64,000 bases of DNA, from positions 434,001 through 498,000 of the forward strand of contig NZ_JACDUS010000001.1 of NCBI RefSeq assembly GCF_013761005.1, in the 5' to 3' direction. The notes under the pieces are model-generated. The model did not search any database and was not told where the DNA came from. It saw only the letters and a program-made list of their open reading frames with translations. Below, in pieces: positions 8,869 through 17,166 of the stretch (its first letter is position 1; the number at the start of each line of letters is the position of its first letter). Source of the DNA: Desulfosalsimonas propionicica (GTDB taxonomy: Bacteria > Desulfobacterota > Desulfobacteria > Desulfobacterales > Desulfosalsimonadaceae). A program made the translations under genes and the position numbers.

Positions 8869-8880
8869 AAGACAAACCAT

Positions 8881-11800
8881 ATGTCAAAACCACTTGTCGG
8901 AGCTGTAATGGTAGTGGGCGGCGGCGTTGCCGGAATCCAGGCTGCGCTGGACCTTGCTGATTCGGGGTATAAGGTTTTTCTGGTGGAAAAGAGTGCTTCC
9001 ATCGGAGGGGTTATGGCCCGGCTGGACAAGACCTTTCCCACAAATGATTGTTCAATGTGTATTCTTTCGCCCAAGCTGGTCGAGGTCGGCCGCCATATCA
9101 ATATAGAGCTTTTGACCCTCTCAGAGGTAAATGCCATATCGGGTGAGGAAGGCAACTTTGAAGTAAGTATAACCCGGCACCCGCGATATGTGGATATGGA
9201 CAAATGCATCGCCTGCGGTCTGTGTGCTGAAAAATGCCCCGCCAGTGTTCCCGATTCTTACGACGGCAACCTTGCCAGCCGCAAAGCCATCTATGTTCAG
9301 TATGCCCAGGCAGTGCCGCTTAAGTATGCCATAGATCCTGAGTACTGTATTAAGCTGACCAAGGGCAAATGCGGAATCTGCCGGAAAAAATGTCCGACCG
9401 GTGCGATTAACTATGAGGATACAAGAAAAGATATTTCCCTTAATGTCGGTGCGGTGGTGATTTCCCAGGGCGCTGAAACCTTCGACCCGGCCCTGCACGA
9501 CACCTTCGGGTATAAAAAATATCCCAATATCGTCACAAGCCTTGAGTTTGAAAGAATCCTTTCGGCTTCCGGCCCTTACGCGGGCCATCTTGTCAGGCCC
9601 TCGGACGAAAAGGAACCGGAAAAAATTGCCTGGCTCCAGTGCATAGGTTCCAGGGACGAGCATATCGGGGCCAGAGGTTATTGCTCCGGGGTGTGCTGTA
9701 CCTATGCCATCAAAGAGGCGATGCTGGCAAAGGAGCACAGCAAGTCAGGCCTTGATACGGCAATTTTCTACATTGATATCCGAACAAACGGCAAGGACTT
9801 TGAAAAATACTACAACCGGGCAAAGGCGGAAGCGGGCATCCGGTTTATCAAAAGCAAGGTCACAGAAGCGCTCCCGGTGGACGGCACCGGCGGGCACCTG
9901 ATCCGCTATATCAATGAATCCGGGAAAAGGTGCGAAGAAGAATTTGACATGGTGGTTCTTTCAGTGGGCCTGGGTGTTACAAACCAGGGAGCAGATCTTG
10001 GCAAAAGGCTCGGTGTGGATCTCAACCATTATAATTTTGCGGAAACAAGCAGTTTTTCCCCGGTTGAAAGTTCTGTTGCCGGAATTTATGTATGCGGGGC
10101 CTTCCAGGGTCCCAAGGATATCCCTTCATCTGTTATTGATTCAAGTGCGGCTGCAGGAGTTGCGGGTTCAAGGCTTTCCGGTTCAAGATGGCGCCTGACA
10201 AAGACAAAGGAAGTGAAAAAGGAAAAAAATGTTGCCGGAGATCGGTCCCGTATCGGTGTATTTGTTTGCGGCTGCGGCAGCAATATTGCCGGAGTGGTGG
10301 ATGTGACAGCAGTTGTTGAATCTGCAAAAAAATTACCCAACGTGGTTTACGCTGAACAAAACATGTTCAGCTGTGCCCAGGGTACCCAGGACAAAATTGC
10401 GGAACTGATCCGGGAAAAAGATCTCAACCGCATTGTGGTGGCGGCCTGCTCGCCCAAGACCCATGAACCCCTTTTTCAGGAAACGCTTCAAAGCGCCGGT
10501 ATCAACAAATATCTTTTTGAAATGGTCAATATCCGAAATCAGTGCTCCTGGGTCCACAAACAGGCACCGGAAGAAGCCACGCAAAAGGCTATGGATCTGG
10601 TGAAAATGTCTGTGGCAAAAGCAGCCCGGGTGCAACCCCTAAAAGAGCCGATCCTGCAGATAAACCAGCGGGCAATGGTTATCGGAGGCGGTATTGCCGG
10701 AATGATTGCCGCAGATAATCTGGCCCAACAAGGTTATGCGGTGGATCTTGTGGAACGCCAGGCCCGCCTGGGGGGCAATGCCCTGTCCTTGTATAAAACC
10801 TGGAAAGGCGAAGACATTGCCGGCTTTGTAAAGCAGATGGTGGAAAAAGTTGAAAAAAATCCAGGCATAACAGTGCATGCCGGATCGACCATCAAAAAGG
10901 TGGACGGGTTTGTGGGCGCCTTTAGAACGACCCTAGAAAAAGAGGGCTGCCGGGAGGCCCTTGATCACGGTGTGACAATAATCGCCTCGGGCGCCTCGGA
11001 GCTTAAACCCGAAGGTCAGTATCTGTATGGAACAGATGACAGGGTGATAACCGGCCTTGAACTCCAAGCCCGCCTTGCCCGCAGGGATGAATCATTGGAT
11101 AAAGTAGAGACAGCCGTTTTTATCCAGTGCGTTGGTTCCAGGATTCCCGAAAGGCCATATTGTTCAAAGCTGTGCTGCGCCCAGTCCATAAGAAGTGCCA
11201 TTGAGCTCAAAGAAAACAAACCCGACACCGAAATTTTTATCGTCTACAGGGATATGCGCCCCTATGGATTAAGAGAGGATCTCTACAGGGAAGCAAGGCA
11301 AAAAGGGATCAGGTTTCTTCGTTACAATTTTGACAAAGGCTTAGATGTTACCAATGAAAAGGGCTGCCTTGAGGTAAGTTTCACAGATTTTGTATTAAGG
11401 CGCAAAATGGTACTTTCCCCGGATATGCTTGTTCTTGCCGCTGCAATAGTACGGGAGAAAAACGATCCCCTGGCCGGATTTTTCAAGGTGACCCAAAATG
11501 ATGACGGCTTTTACGTTGAGGCTCACCTGAAATTAAGGCCCGTGGATTTTGCCACAGACGGGGTCTTTCTGTGCGGTCTGGCCCACGGCCCCAAACCTGT
11601 GGACGAATCAATCGCACAGGCCCAGGCTGCAGCCGCAAGGGCGGTAACGCTTCTTTCAGCCGGATCCATTCCGGTAAGCGGCACCGTGGCTCACGTTAAT
11701 CCCCGGCTTTGCAGCAGCTGCGGGGTCTGTGTGTCCGTATGCCCCTATTCCGCCCCCAGGTTCAGTGAAAAAACCGACAAGGCTGAAATTGAATCCGCTC

Positions 11801-11904
11801 TGTGCAAGGGCTGCGGATTGTGCGCGGCTTCCTGCCGCTCGGGGGCCATTGCCCTGAAGGGCTTTGACGACCAACAGATAACATCGATGATCATGTGTGC
11901 TTGA
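8881..11904 (+). CDS. tandem HdrA fusion (two FAD domains, several [4Fe-4S] sites)
   Basis: A 1007-residue protein made of two HdrA units. Unit 1 opens with GGGVAGIQAALDLADSG, followed by CIACGLCAEKCP and CGICRKKCP near residues 105-175. Unit 2 opens near 600 with VIGGGIAGMIAADNLAQQG. The C-terminus has two ferredoxin motifs, CSSCGVCVSVCP and CKGCGLCAASCRSG. It aligns with the giant protein at 3909-8345 except that it lacks the GltD insertion, which suggests duplication plus domain gain or loss. It starts 12 bp after mvhD and closes the cluster. HdrA flavins are the bifurcation site in characterised Hdr complexes; that this one bifurcates is inference. The TGA stop is part of the direct repeat flanking element A2. 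Confidence 0.86.
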   Translation: MSKPLVGAVMVVGGGVAGIQAALDLADSGYKVFLVEKSASIGGVMARLDKTFPTNDCSMCILSPKLVEVGRHINIELLTLSEVNAISGEEGNFEVSITRHPRYVDMDKCIACGLCAEKCPASVPDSYDGNLASRKAIYVQYAQAVPLKYAIDPEYCIKLTKGKCGICRKKCPTGAINYEDTRKDISLNVGAVVISQGAETFDPALHDTFGYKKYPNIVTSLEFERILSASGPYAGHLVRPSDEKEPEKIAWLQCIGSRDEHIGARGYCSGVCCTYAIKEAMLAKEHSKSGLDTAIFYIDIRTNGKDFEKYYNRAKAEAGIRFIKSKVTEALPVDGTGGHLIRYINESGKRCEEEFDMVVLSVGLGVTNQGADLGKRLGVDLNHYNFAETSSFSPVESSVAGIYVCGAFQGPKDIPSSVIDSSAAAGVAGSRLSGSRWRLTKTKEVKKEKNVAGDRSRIGVFVCGCGSNIAGVVDVTAVVESAKKLPNVVYAEQNMFSCAQGTQDKIAELIREKDLNRIVVAACSPKTHEPLFQETLQSAGINKYLFEMVNIRNQCSWVHKQAPEEATQKAMDLVKMSVAKAARVQPLKEPILQINQRAMVIGGGIAGMIAADNLAQQGYAVDLVERQARLGGNALSLYKTWKGEDIAGFVKQMVEKVEKNPGITVHAGSTIKKVDGFVGAFRTTLEKEGCREALDHGVTIIASGASELKPEGQYLYGTDDRVITGLELQARLARRDESLDKVETAVFIQCVGSRIPERPYCSKLCCAQSIRSAIELKENKPDTEIFIVYRDMRPYGLREDLYREARQKGIRFLRYNFDKGLDVTNEKGCLEVSFTDFVLRRKMVLSPDMLVLAAAIVREKNDPLAGFFKVTQNDDGFYVEAHLKLRPVDFATDGVFLCGLAHGPKPVDESIAQAQAAAARAVTLLSAGSIPVSGTVAHVNPRLCSSCGVCVSVCPYSAPRFSEKTDKAEIESALCKGCGLCAASCRSGAIALKGFDDQQITSMIMCA

Positions 11905-12053
11905 TGGCGCCGTAAAAGTCCAATATCTGCGTTACTCGCAATTTCTCAGAATTTCACGTACGGCTAAGTGCACTGCATTCTTCGAAATTGTGCAAGCCTT
12001 GATTTTGAACTTTTACGCCGCCATCTAGAATCAGACTTTTTACGGGTGCATCA
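11905..12053. mobile_element. palindromic MITE-like element, copy A2
   Basis: The element is a close relative of A1: GATGGCGCCGTAAAAGTCCA at the left, an inner palindrome containing TTCTTCGAAATTG, an inner right end at 12025 and an outer right end TTTTTACGGGTGCATC at 12052. GTGCTTGA flanks both sides (11897-11904 and 12054-12061). The left copy ends in the TGA stop of the preceding gene. Unlike A1 its tail is uninterrupted, so it shows the basic length, about 150 bp. Confidence 0.75.
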
Positions 12054-12086
12054 GTGCTTGATCAAGCGAAATTGAATGGGCGGTCT

Positions 12087-13916
12087 TCAGGCCGTTTCAT
12101 TCGTTTTTTCGTGCATGTGTTCATGGGGTTGGGCGTCGTGGTCGGCATGATCGTGTTCATGGTAGCGGCGCGGGGCGTGATCGTGGCTTTGGTCCCGGCC
12201 CGGATGGGCGTGGGCAAATCGGTGGGCATGGGTGTGGGTGTGCTCGTGGAGATGTTCGTGCACCATGTCTCCGTGCCGGTGAGGGTGGGTATGCAGGTGC
12301 TGATGTTCGTGGCTGTGCTCATGTTCGTGCTGCAGGGCCTGGATATCTCTGGTGCACCTGAGCTTGTACATGTAGGACAATCCGTTTAAATCCCCGAGCT
12401 TTTGGTCTTCCATGAAGGCCTGCATGGGCAGGTCTTCCATGATTCTGCCCTGGTGCATCACCAGGGTCCGGCGTGTGAGCTGTTGGATAAAGAAGATGTC
12501 GTGGCTCACAAGCAAAAGGGTTGTGTGGAGTTTTTGCAGAATGTCGAGCAGCAGTTGTTCCCCTTGGGGGTCAAGGCCTGCTGTGGGCTCGTCTAAAATC
12601 AGCAGTTCCGGCTCCATGACCAGAATGCAGGCCAGGGCCAGTCGCCGGCGTTCTCCACCCGACAGGTGCAGGGGCACCCGGTCTTCAAAACCTTCCAGGC
12701 GGACCAGGGAAAGGGCCTCTTTGACCCGGGCCGCAGTTTCGGCCCGGCTGCAGCCAAGCTGGCGCAGGCCGAATGACACTTCCTCTCTGACACTTGCGCA
12801 GAAAAGCTGATCTGCACAATCCTGGAAGACCATGCCGATTTTGCGCCACATGCGTTTTCTTGTTTGCCCCGTGACCGGTTCTCCGTCGTAGAGATACCCG
12901 CCCCGGCCCTGGCACAGGCCCGTGAGACAAGACAGAAGGGTGCTTTTGCCCGCGCCGTTTTCACCCACAACAGAGATGCGCTCGCCTTTGCAGATCAGCA
13001 GGTCAATGCCCTGCAGGGCGGGGGTGCCGTCGGGATAGCGGTAGCAATAGTTGTGCAGCTGCACCAGCCCGCGGCCCGGGTCTTTTGCCGAAACCGGCCG
13101 GGGCCTGCAGCTGGCATCCTCCGGGCCGGCATCGGGATTTTCAGGTGCAACCACCATGCGGAAGGAAAAATCCAGGCCGTGTTCGCGCAGGGTCTGGCGC
13201 TGTGAGACCAGCTCGCGCATGGTATAGTTGTGCTGCACCCTCCCGTGGTCCAGGATGATGGCCCGCTGGCAGAGTTCGTATAAAAAGATCAGATCATGGC
13301 TGATGCAGATCAGGGTCCCGGAAAAATCTTTGAGCAGGTCCAGAAATACCTGTTCCTGGCCGGGATCCAGGTTGGCGGTGGGTTCATCGAGCAGCAGCAC
13401 TTCGGGGTCCATGGCCAGAAGGCCGGCCAGGGCGGCGCGCTTTTTCTGGCCAAAACTCAGGTTATGGGGCGCCTTGTAGGCCAGGTGCAAAAGCCCCACC
13501 CGGTCAAGGGCCCGGCTGGCTGCCGTGTGTGCATCCTTTTCAGAAAGGCCTTGCTGCCGGGGCCCGAAGGCCGCATCTTCGATTATCGTGTGCATGAAAA
13601 GCTGATCATCCGGATCCTGAAACAGCACCCCGATTTCCAGCCGGGCGCGGTCCAGGTTTTCTCCTGCAAGGGGCTTGTCCCTGTACCAAACTTGCCCGCC
13701 GGCAGGGTCAAGAAGCCCTGAAAGCAGCTTTATCAGGGTTGTTTTTCCAGAACCGTTCTGCCCCGCCAGTGCAACGCGTTCGCCCGGGCGGATTTCCGCG
13801 CTGATCCCGGACAATGCCGCTGTACCGTCGGGATACTGATAGGACAGACCACAGACCTTAAACAGCAAAGGGCCTGCGGCTGGCCGGGGTTCTCTTATTT
13901 CATGGGTTTCATGCAT
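12087..13916 (-). CDS. cbiO: double ATPase subunit of a cobalt/nickel ECF transporter (CbiO-CbiO fusion) with a histidine-rich tail
   Basis: Two ABC ATPase domains lie in one chain of 609 residues. Domain 1 has Walker A GQNGSGKTTLIK and signature LSFGQKKRAALA. Domain 2 has GENGAGKSTLLS and LSGGERRRLALA. Together they would form the ATPase pair that powers the CbiM/CbiQ membrane part, normally two CbiO/NikO copies. The last 75 or so residues hold roughly 28 histidines, mostly as alternating EH/TH/AH pairs, a likely Ni2+/Co2+ binding or sensing tail in the cytoplasm. It is the last gene of a minus-strand operon, 8 bp after cbiQ. Confidence 0.9.
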   Translation of the reverse strand: MHETHEIREPRPAAGPLLFKVCGLSYQYPDGTAALSGISAEIRPGERVALAGQNGSGKTTLIKLLSGLLDPAGGQVWYRDKPLAGENLDRARLEIGVLFQDPDDQLFMHTIIEDAAFGPRQQGLSEKDAHTAASRALDRVGLLHLAYKAPHNLSFGQKKRAALAGLLAMDPEVLLLDEPTANLDPGQEQVFLDLLKDFSGTLICISHDLIFLYELCQRAIILDHGRVQHNYTMRELVSQRQTLREHGLDFSFRMVVAPENPDAGPEDASCRPRPVSAKDPGRGLVQLHNYCYRYPDGTPALQGIDLLICKGERISVVGENGAGKSTLLSCLTGLCQGRGGYLYDGEPVTGQTRKRMWRKIGMVFQDCADQLFCASVREEVSFGLRQLGCSRAETAARVKEALSLVRLEGFEDRVPLHLSGGERRRLALACILVMEPELLILDEPTAGLDPQGEQLLLDILQKLHTTLLLVSHDIFFIQQLTRRTLVMHQGRIMEDLPMQAFMEDQKLGDLNGLSYMYKLRCTRDIQALQHEHEHSHEHQHLHTHPHRHGDMVHEHLHEHTHTHAHRFAHAHPGRDQSHDHAPRRYHEHDHADHDAQPHEHMHEKTNETA

Positions 13917-13924
13917 CCGTACCC

Positions 13925-14845
13925 CTATAATATGATCCGGTCCCAGACCATCAGCGCTGCGGCAGCAGCCAGCCAGGCAAGGCAGATCAACAGATCGGAT
14001 GCGCGCAGGCGCAGCTTTACGGGTTCCGGGAACCGGCCCTGATAGCCCCTGGCGCGCATGGCGTCAAACACCCGTTCGGTGCGTTCAAAACTGCGCACAA
14101 ACAGCATTCCTAAAAAATTGGCCACAGTGCGCAGGGTTGCAGTGTCTGTTCGTTTGCGAAAGCCCCGTAACTGCATGCCCGCTGACATGCGCCGGGCTTC
14201 ATGGCTGAACACGTGAACGTAGCGGTTGCTCAACAGCACCATCTGGGCTGCCATCTCCGGCACGCCGAGCCGGCAGAGCCCGTGGAGGGTAACCGGCAAT
14301 GGCGCGGTTGACAGCAGGGGCTCCATGAGCATGGCAATGGCAACAGCCCTGGCGGCGATGGTTGCTGCAAGTAACAGACCCCGGAAATTAAGGGTCAGCC
14401 ACTCCACACCGCCGAACATCACCAGGGTGTCGCCGGGATGTGCCGGCACGGTAAACGGCATCACCACCAGCAGCATGCCCAGAAAACCCGCAAGCGCCAG
14501 CAAACGCAGCATCAGCCGGGCAGCCGGAACCTTTATCATCACCGCCACGGAGAGGGATAGGGCCACTGCCGCCAATGCCGCAGCAAGGTGGCCGAGGGAG
14601 GCCACCACAAAACTAAAAACCACGATGGTGACGATCTTGCAGCGCACGTCCCATTTGTGCAGAAAAGACCTTCCCTGTTTTTCATCTGCCAGGGGCGGCA
14701 CGGACCAGTCCGGATCCCTGTTTGGGGCGGTTTTTCTCCGGGCGGCTTTGCGCAAGCCCGCCACACCGGCCCAAAGGGCGGCTATGGGCAGGATCACCAG
14801 CAGGGGCAGATACCAAAAAGGGATATGATGTATGGTTTCAGCCAT
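13925..14845 (-). CDS. cbiQ: ECF transporter T component, CbiQ/NikQ
   Basis: This is the membrane coupling subunit of the nickel/cobalt ECF transporter (306 residues). It has an N-terminal hydrophobic segment, a charged linker, then the CbiQ core with several membrane helices. The coupling motifs typical of EcfT proteins, which contact the ATPases, are visible as MQLRGFRKR and FDAMRARGYQG. The start codon overlaps the end of cbiM by 8 bp, which supports translational coupling. Confidence 0.88.
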   Translation of the reverse strand: MAETIHHIPFWYLPLLVILPIAALWAGVAGLRKAARRKTAPNRDPDWSVPPLADEKQGRSFLHKWDVRCKIVTIVVFSFVVASLGHLAAALAAVALSLSVAVMIKVPAARLMLRLLALAGFLGMLLVVMPFTVPAHPGDTLVMFGGVEWLTLNFRGLLLAATIAARAVAIAMLMEPLLSTAPLPVTLHGLCRLGVPEMAAQMVLLSNRYVHVFSHEARRMSAGMQLRGFRKRTDTATLRTVANFLGMLFVRSFERTERVFDAMRARGYQGRFPEPVKLRLRASDLLICLAWLAAAAALMVWDRIIL

Positions 14846-15467
14846 GAAATTCTTTTTTGGATGTCACAAGCCCCTTTTCCAGCAGTTCCGGTTTTACCCG
14901 GAAAAGAAATCCGATGGTAAGGGCGCTGACCGCCCCTTCAATAAAAATGACCGGCACATGGGCCGCCATGGCAATTTTTGCCACGCCGAAAAAATCCTCG
15001 CCTCCCGCGGCCAGCAGGCCGGCCAGAAAAATGGCGGCCATGGCCGTACCCATTGCCCCGGCAGCGGCTCCGGCAGCCGCGTGTCTCAGATGGGTGTTGC
15101 CTTTTAGCGCCTGAAACAGCCATCCGCAGGCAATGGCCGGCAGCCCCATCATCAGGGCATTGGCACCCAGGGCCGTCAGTCCCCCGAACTGAAACAGCAG
15201 GCATTGCAAAAGCAGGCCCAGCCCTATTGCAACAAAGGCAACAGGGCCCAGCAGGGCCCCGGCCAGCCCGGGCAGGAGCAGGTGGGCGCTTGTGGGCCCC
15301 AGGGGAATGTGCACCAGGGAGGCCACGAAAAACGCGGAAGTCACCACCGCTACCTTGGGAAGCTGATCGCTTGTGGTACGGCGCGCACTCCAGGCGGCCA
15401 GGGCGGCGGATACCGCATATCCGCCCAGACTTACAGAAACCGGAAGAACCCCGTCAGAAATGTGCAT
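14838..15467 (-). CDS. cbiM: nickel/cobalt-specific ECF substrate-binding subunit CbiM/NikM
   Basis: The S component recognises the metal. The N-terminus MHISDGVLP is the CbiM/NikM hallmark in which the N-terminal amine and His2 bind Ni2+ or Co2+. The 209 residues are hydrophobic with about six or seven predicted membrane helices and a second conserved patch HIPLGPTSAHLLLPGL. Together with NikK/NikL-like genes just upstream, the substrate is more likely nickel, but cobalt is not excluded. Confidence 0.9.
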   Translation of the reverse strand: MHISDGVLPVSVSLGGYAVSAALAAWSARRTTSDQLPKVAVVTSAFFVASLVHIPLGPTSAHLLLPGLAGALLGPVAFVAIGLGLLLQCLLFQFGGLTALGANALMMGLPAIACGWLFQALKGNTHLRHAAAGAAAGAMGTAMAAIFLAGLLAAGGEDFFGVAKIAMAAHVPVIFIEGAVSALTIGFLFRVKPELLEKGLVTSKKEFHG

Positions 15468-15470
15468 GAT

Positions 15471-15758
15471 CTATCCTTTCCGTCGCGCAGCCGCCAGGGC
15501 CGCGGCTCCGAACAGACCCAGGATGTAGCCGATGCCGGCAAACACCTCCCGGATGCCGGGTTCATCCATCCGGGCGCCAAGGGCGGCAATCTCCCGGCGG
15601 ACCTGCCGGATCTCTTGGGACAATTGGCGGTTTTGTTCCTCTAAAAGCTCGACAACCGCCTTTTTATCGGTTTTCTGCGGGCTTTGGGCACAGGTCGGGC
15701 CCGGTGCTGCCGCGAGCAATACAAGGAGCCCGAAAATAATCGCGCTGGTTCGCATCAT
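15471..15758 (-). CDS. NikL-like C-terminal part: signal peptide, coiled coil and membrane anchor
   Basis: A 95-residue protein with an N-terminal signal peptide, a charged coiled coil (about 35-65, VELLEEQNRQLSQEIRQVRR) and a C-terminal membrane helix (about 73-90). It lies between cbiM and the small periplasmic gene at 15755-16111, overlapping the latter by 4 bp. In related NikL proteins a periplasmic beta domain, a coiled coil and a C-terminal helix occur in one chain; here they appear split over two genes. The role in metal delivery to CbiM is inferred from position. Confidence 0.65.
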   Translation of the reverse strand: MMRTSAIIFGLLVLLAAAPGPTCAQSPQKTDKKAVVELLEEQNRQLSQEIRQVRREIAALGARMDEPGIREVFAGIGYILGLFGAAALAAARRKG

Positions 15759-16111
15759 GGCTGTCCCCCGGATTTTATTTCGGCTTCCACCCTGGATTTT
15801 TTCAGGGTAAAGCTGCTTTTATGTCCCATGCCGGCGTCAATGACAATCCTGAAATCATCGACCCTGGGGATTTCAAACACAAAAAGGCCCTGGTTGTCGG
15901 TCACGCCTTCGGCCACCAGGTTGTCGCTGCTGTCATATACTTTCAGGCCGCCGTTTGCAACCGGATCTCCGTTTTGAAAATAGCTTTCCGTGTAGATTTT
16001 TCCGCTGTCTGCATAGGCAAACACGCTGACCTTGTGGGCGGATGCGCTTGCGGCAAACAAAAGCAAAGCCGCTGCGGACGCTGCAAGAAAATATGTTCGG
16101 GTCTTCATCAT
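15755..16111 (-). CDS. NikL-like periplasmic domain protein
   Basis: A secreted protein of 118 residues. The signal peptide ends near ASASA, and the mature protein begins with His (AHKVSVFAYADSG), a potential N-terminal metal ligand. The rest looks like a carboxypeptidase-regulatory-type beta sandwich. GGAGGC lies just before two consecutive ATG codons, so the start may be one codon later. The next gene starts inside its stop. It sits in the ECF nickel operon and probably handles metal on the periplasmic side. Confidence 0.7.
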   Translation of the reverse strand: MMKTRTYFLAASAAALLLFAASASAHKVSVFAYADSGKIYTESYFQNGDPVANGGLKVYDSSDNLVAEGVTDNQGLFVFEIPRVDDFRIVIDAGMGHKSSFTLKKSRVEAEIKSGGQP

Positions 16112-16129
16112 TGCCTCCGTTTTCGTGTG

Positions 16130-16936
16130 TTATTTTATGTCCCGGGTCCGGACCCAGTATACGGCGCCGATTTCCACGTTTTTTTCCTCTCCCTCATGCG
16201 CCAGGGTCCAGTCGGCTTCAGACAGGGCGGAAAAGCCCCACCAACCGGCTTTGGGCATGGCATATGTGAAAATTCCGGCTGCATCGGCACGGACAACCTG
16301 GGTGACATAGGGCGAAAAAGGTGCATCGATATACCCGCTGTGTTCGGCGGATTCGTTGAGATATTCAACCTCCACTTCAGCGTTTGCTGCTGGCTGGTCG
16401 TTTACCAGCACCCGGCCGGTAAATACGTTGCCCGTCCACAGGCCGTAGGGCCGGGTCAGGGGCACGATTTCGGTTTCCAGGCCCACGGGCTGGTCCCAGC
16501 CCTGCTCCAGTGCGTAGGCGTTTACGCAGACCTTGGTGTAATGCTTGATAAACAGATCCTCTGCCGGCTCCCAGTAGGCTTTGGGCTCGAAGTAAAATGT
16601 ATAATCCCCGGGCCGCCGGATCGGGTAGACGGCTTTCCAGAAGGTATCGTTTTTTTCCTGACCCGGGCTTTTGCGGCCTGCCGGTTTCAGGCGCTCTGTG
16701 AGATCTGTTTTTTTGCCCTTGTGCATCACCCCGAAGGTTTCGGGTTTTTCCATTTCCATATAGTGCATCTCCATGGGGTGGAGGAATTTGATTTCCAGGG
16801 CCAGGTCGCCCTCATGGTGTTGGGTGACAATGTCATCTGCGGGAATAATCGCACCAAAATGGGCTTGCCCGGGTACCGCTGCAAGGATGACAACTGCTGC
16901 CGTCAGTGCGGCCAGGGTTGAAAACCGTTTGCGCAT
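16130..16936 (-). CDS. DUF4198 periplasmic protein, NikK-like
   Basis: A DUF4198 family protein associated with nickel ECF transporters. ATG at 16936 gives a good signal peptide (MRKRFSTLAALTAAVV ending at GQA) and a mature chain starting HFGAIIP, again with an N-terminal histidine. It has a metal-friendly HPMEMHYMEMEKP patch and C-terminal beta-sandwich sequence. AAGGAAAG is the likely ribosome-binding site. It is the first gene of the six-gene nik/cbi operon. Confidence 0.82.
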   Translation of the reverse strand: MRKRFSTLAALTAAVVILAAVPGQAHFGAIIPADDIVTQHHEGDLALEIKFLHPMEMHYMEMEKPETFGVMHKGKKTDLTERLKPAGRKSPGQEKNDTFWKAVYPIRRPGDYTFYFEPKAYWEPAEDLFIKHYTKVCVNAYALEQGWDQPVGLETEIVPLTRPYGLWTGNVFTGRVLVNDQPAANAEVEVEYLNESAEHSGYIDAPFSPYVTQVVRADAAGIFTYAMPKAGWWGFSALSEADWTLAHEGEEKNVEIGAVYWVRTRDIK

Positions 16937-16965
16937 GGGGTGTTTTCCTTTCCTTGGTTTGGAAT

Positions 16966-17017
16966 CAAAAAAAGCCACAAAGGCGCTTTATTGTAAAGCA
17001 AGAGCCTTCGTGGCTTT
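16966..17017 (-). terminator. hairpin plus T-tract between degV and the nickel operon
   Basis: Read on the minus strand, AAAGCCACGAAGGC pairs with GCCTTTGTGGCTTT and is followed directly by a run of T. An inner stem GCTTTA/TAAAGC strengthens it. It lies 150 bp after degV and 30 bp before nikK, so it either ends the degV transcript or attenuates the nik operon. Confidence 0.7.
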
Positions 17018-17166
17018 GTAGGCGGCACGTGAATTTTGCTTAAACGGCAAAATCCAAATGCATTCTGAAAGAAATGGAAAAAAAGAGCCTGCAAGCCCTG
17101 TTAAACGACTTCAGTCGCAGATGTTGCACCGTTTATAGCCGGTCCTGCCGGCAATGTCAAAACCTT

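Noticed and set aside
15821-16921. 366-codon plus-strand open frame across the nikL/nikK genes
   Set aside because: Runs antisense through two genes with signal peptides and correct starts; sequence has no domain.
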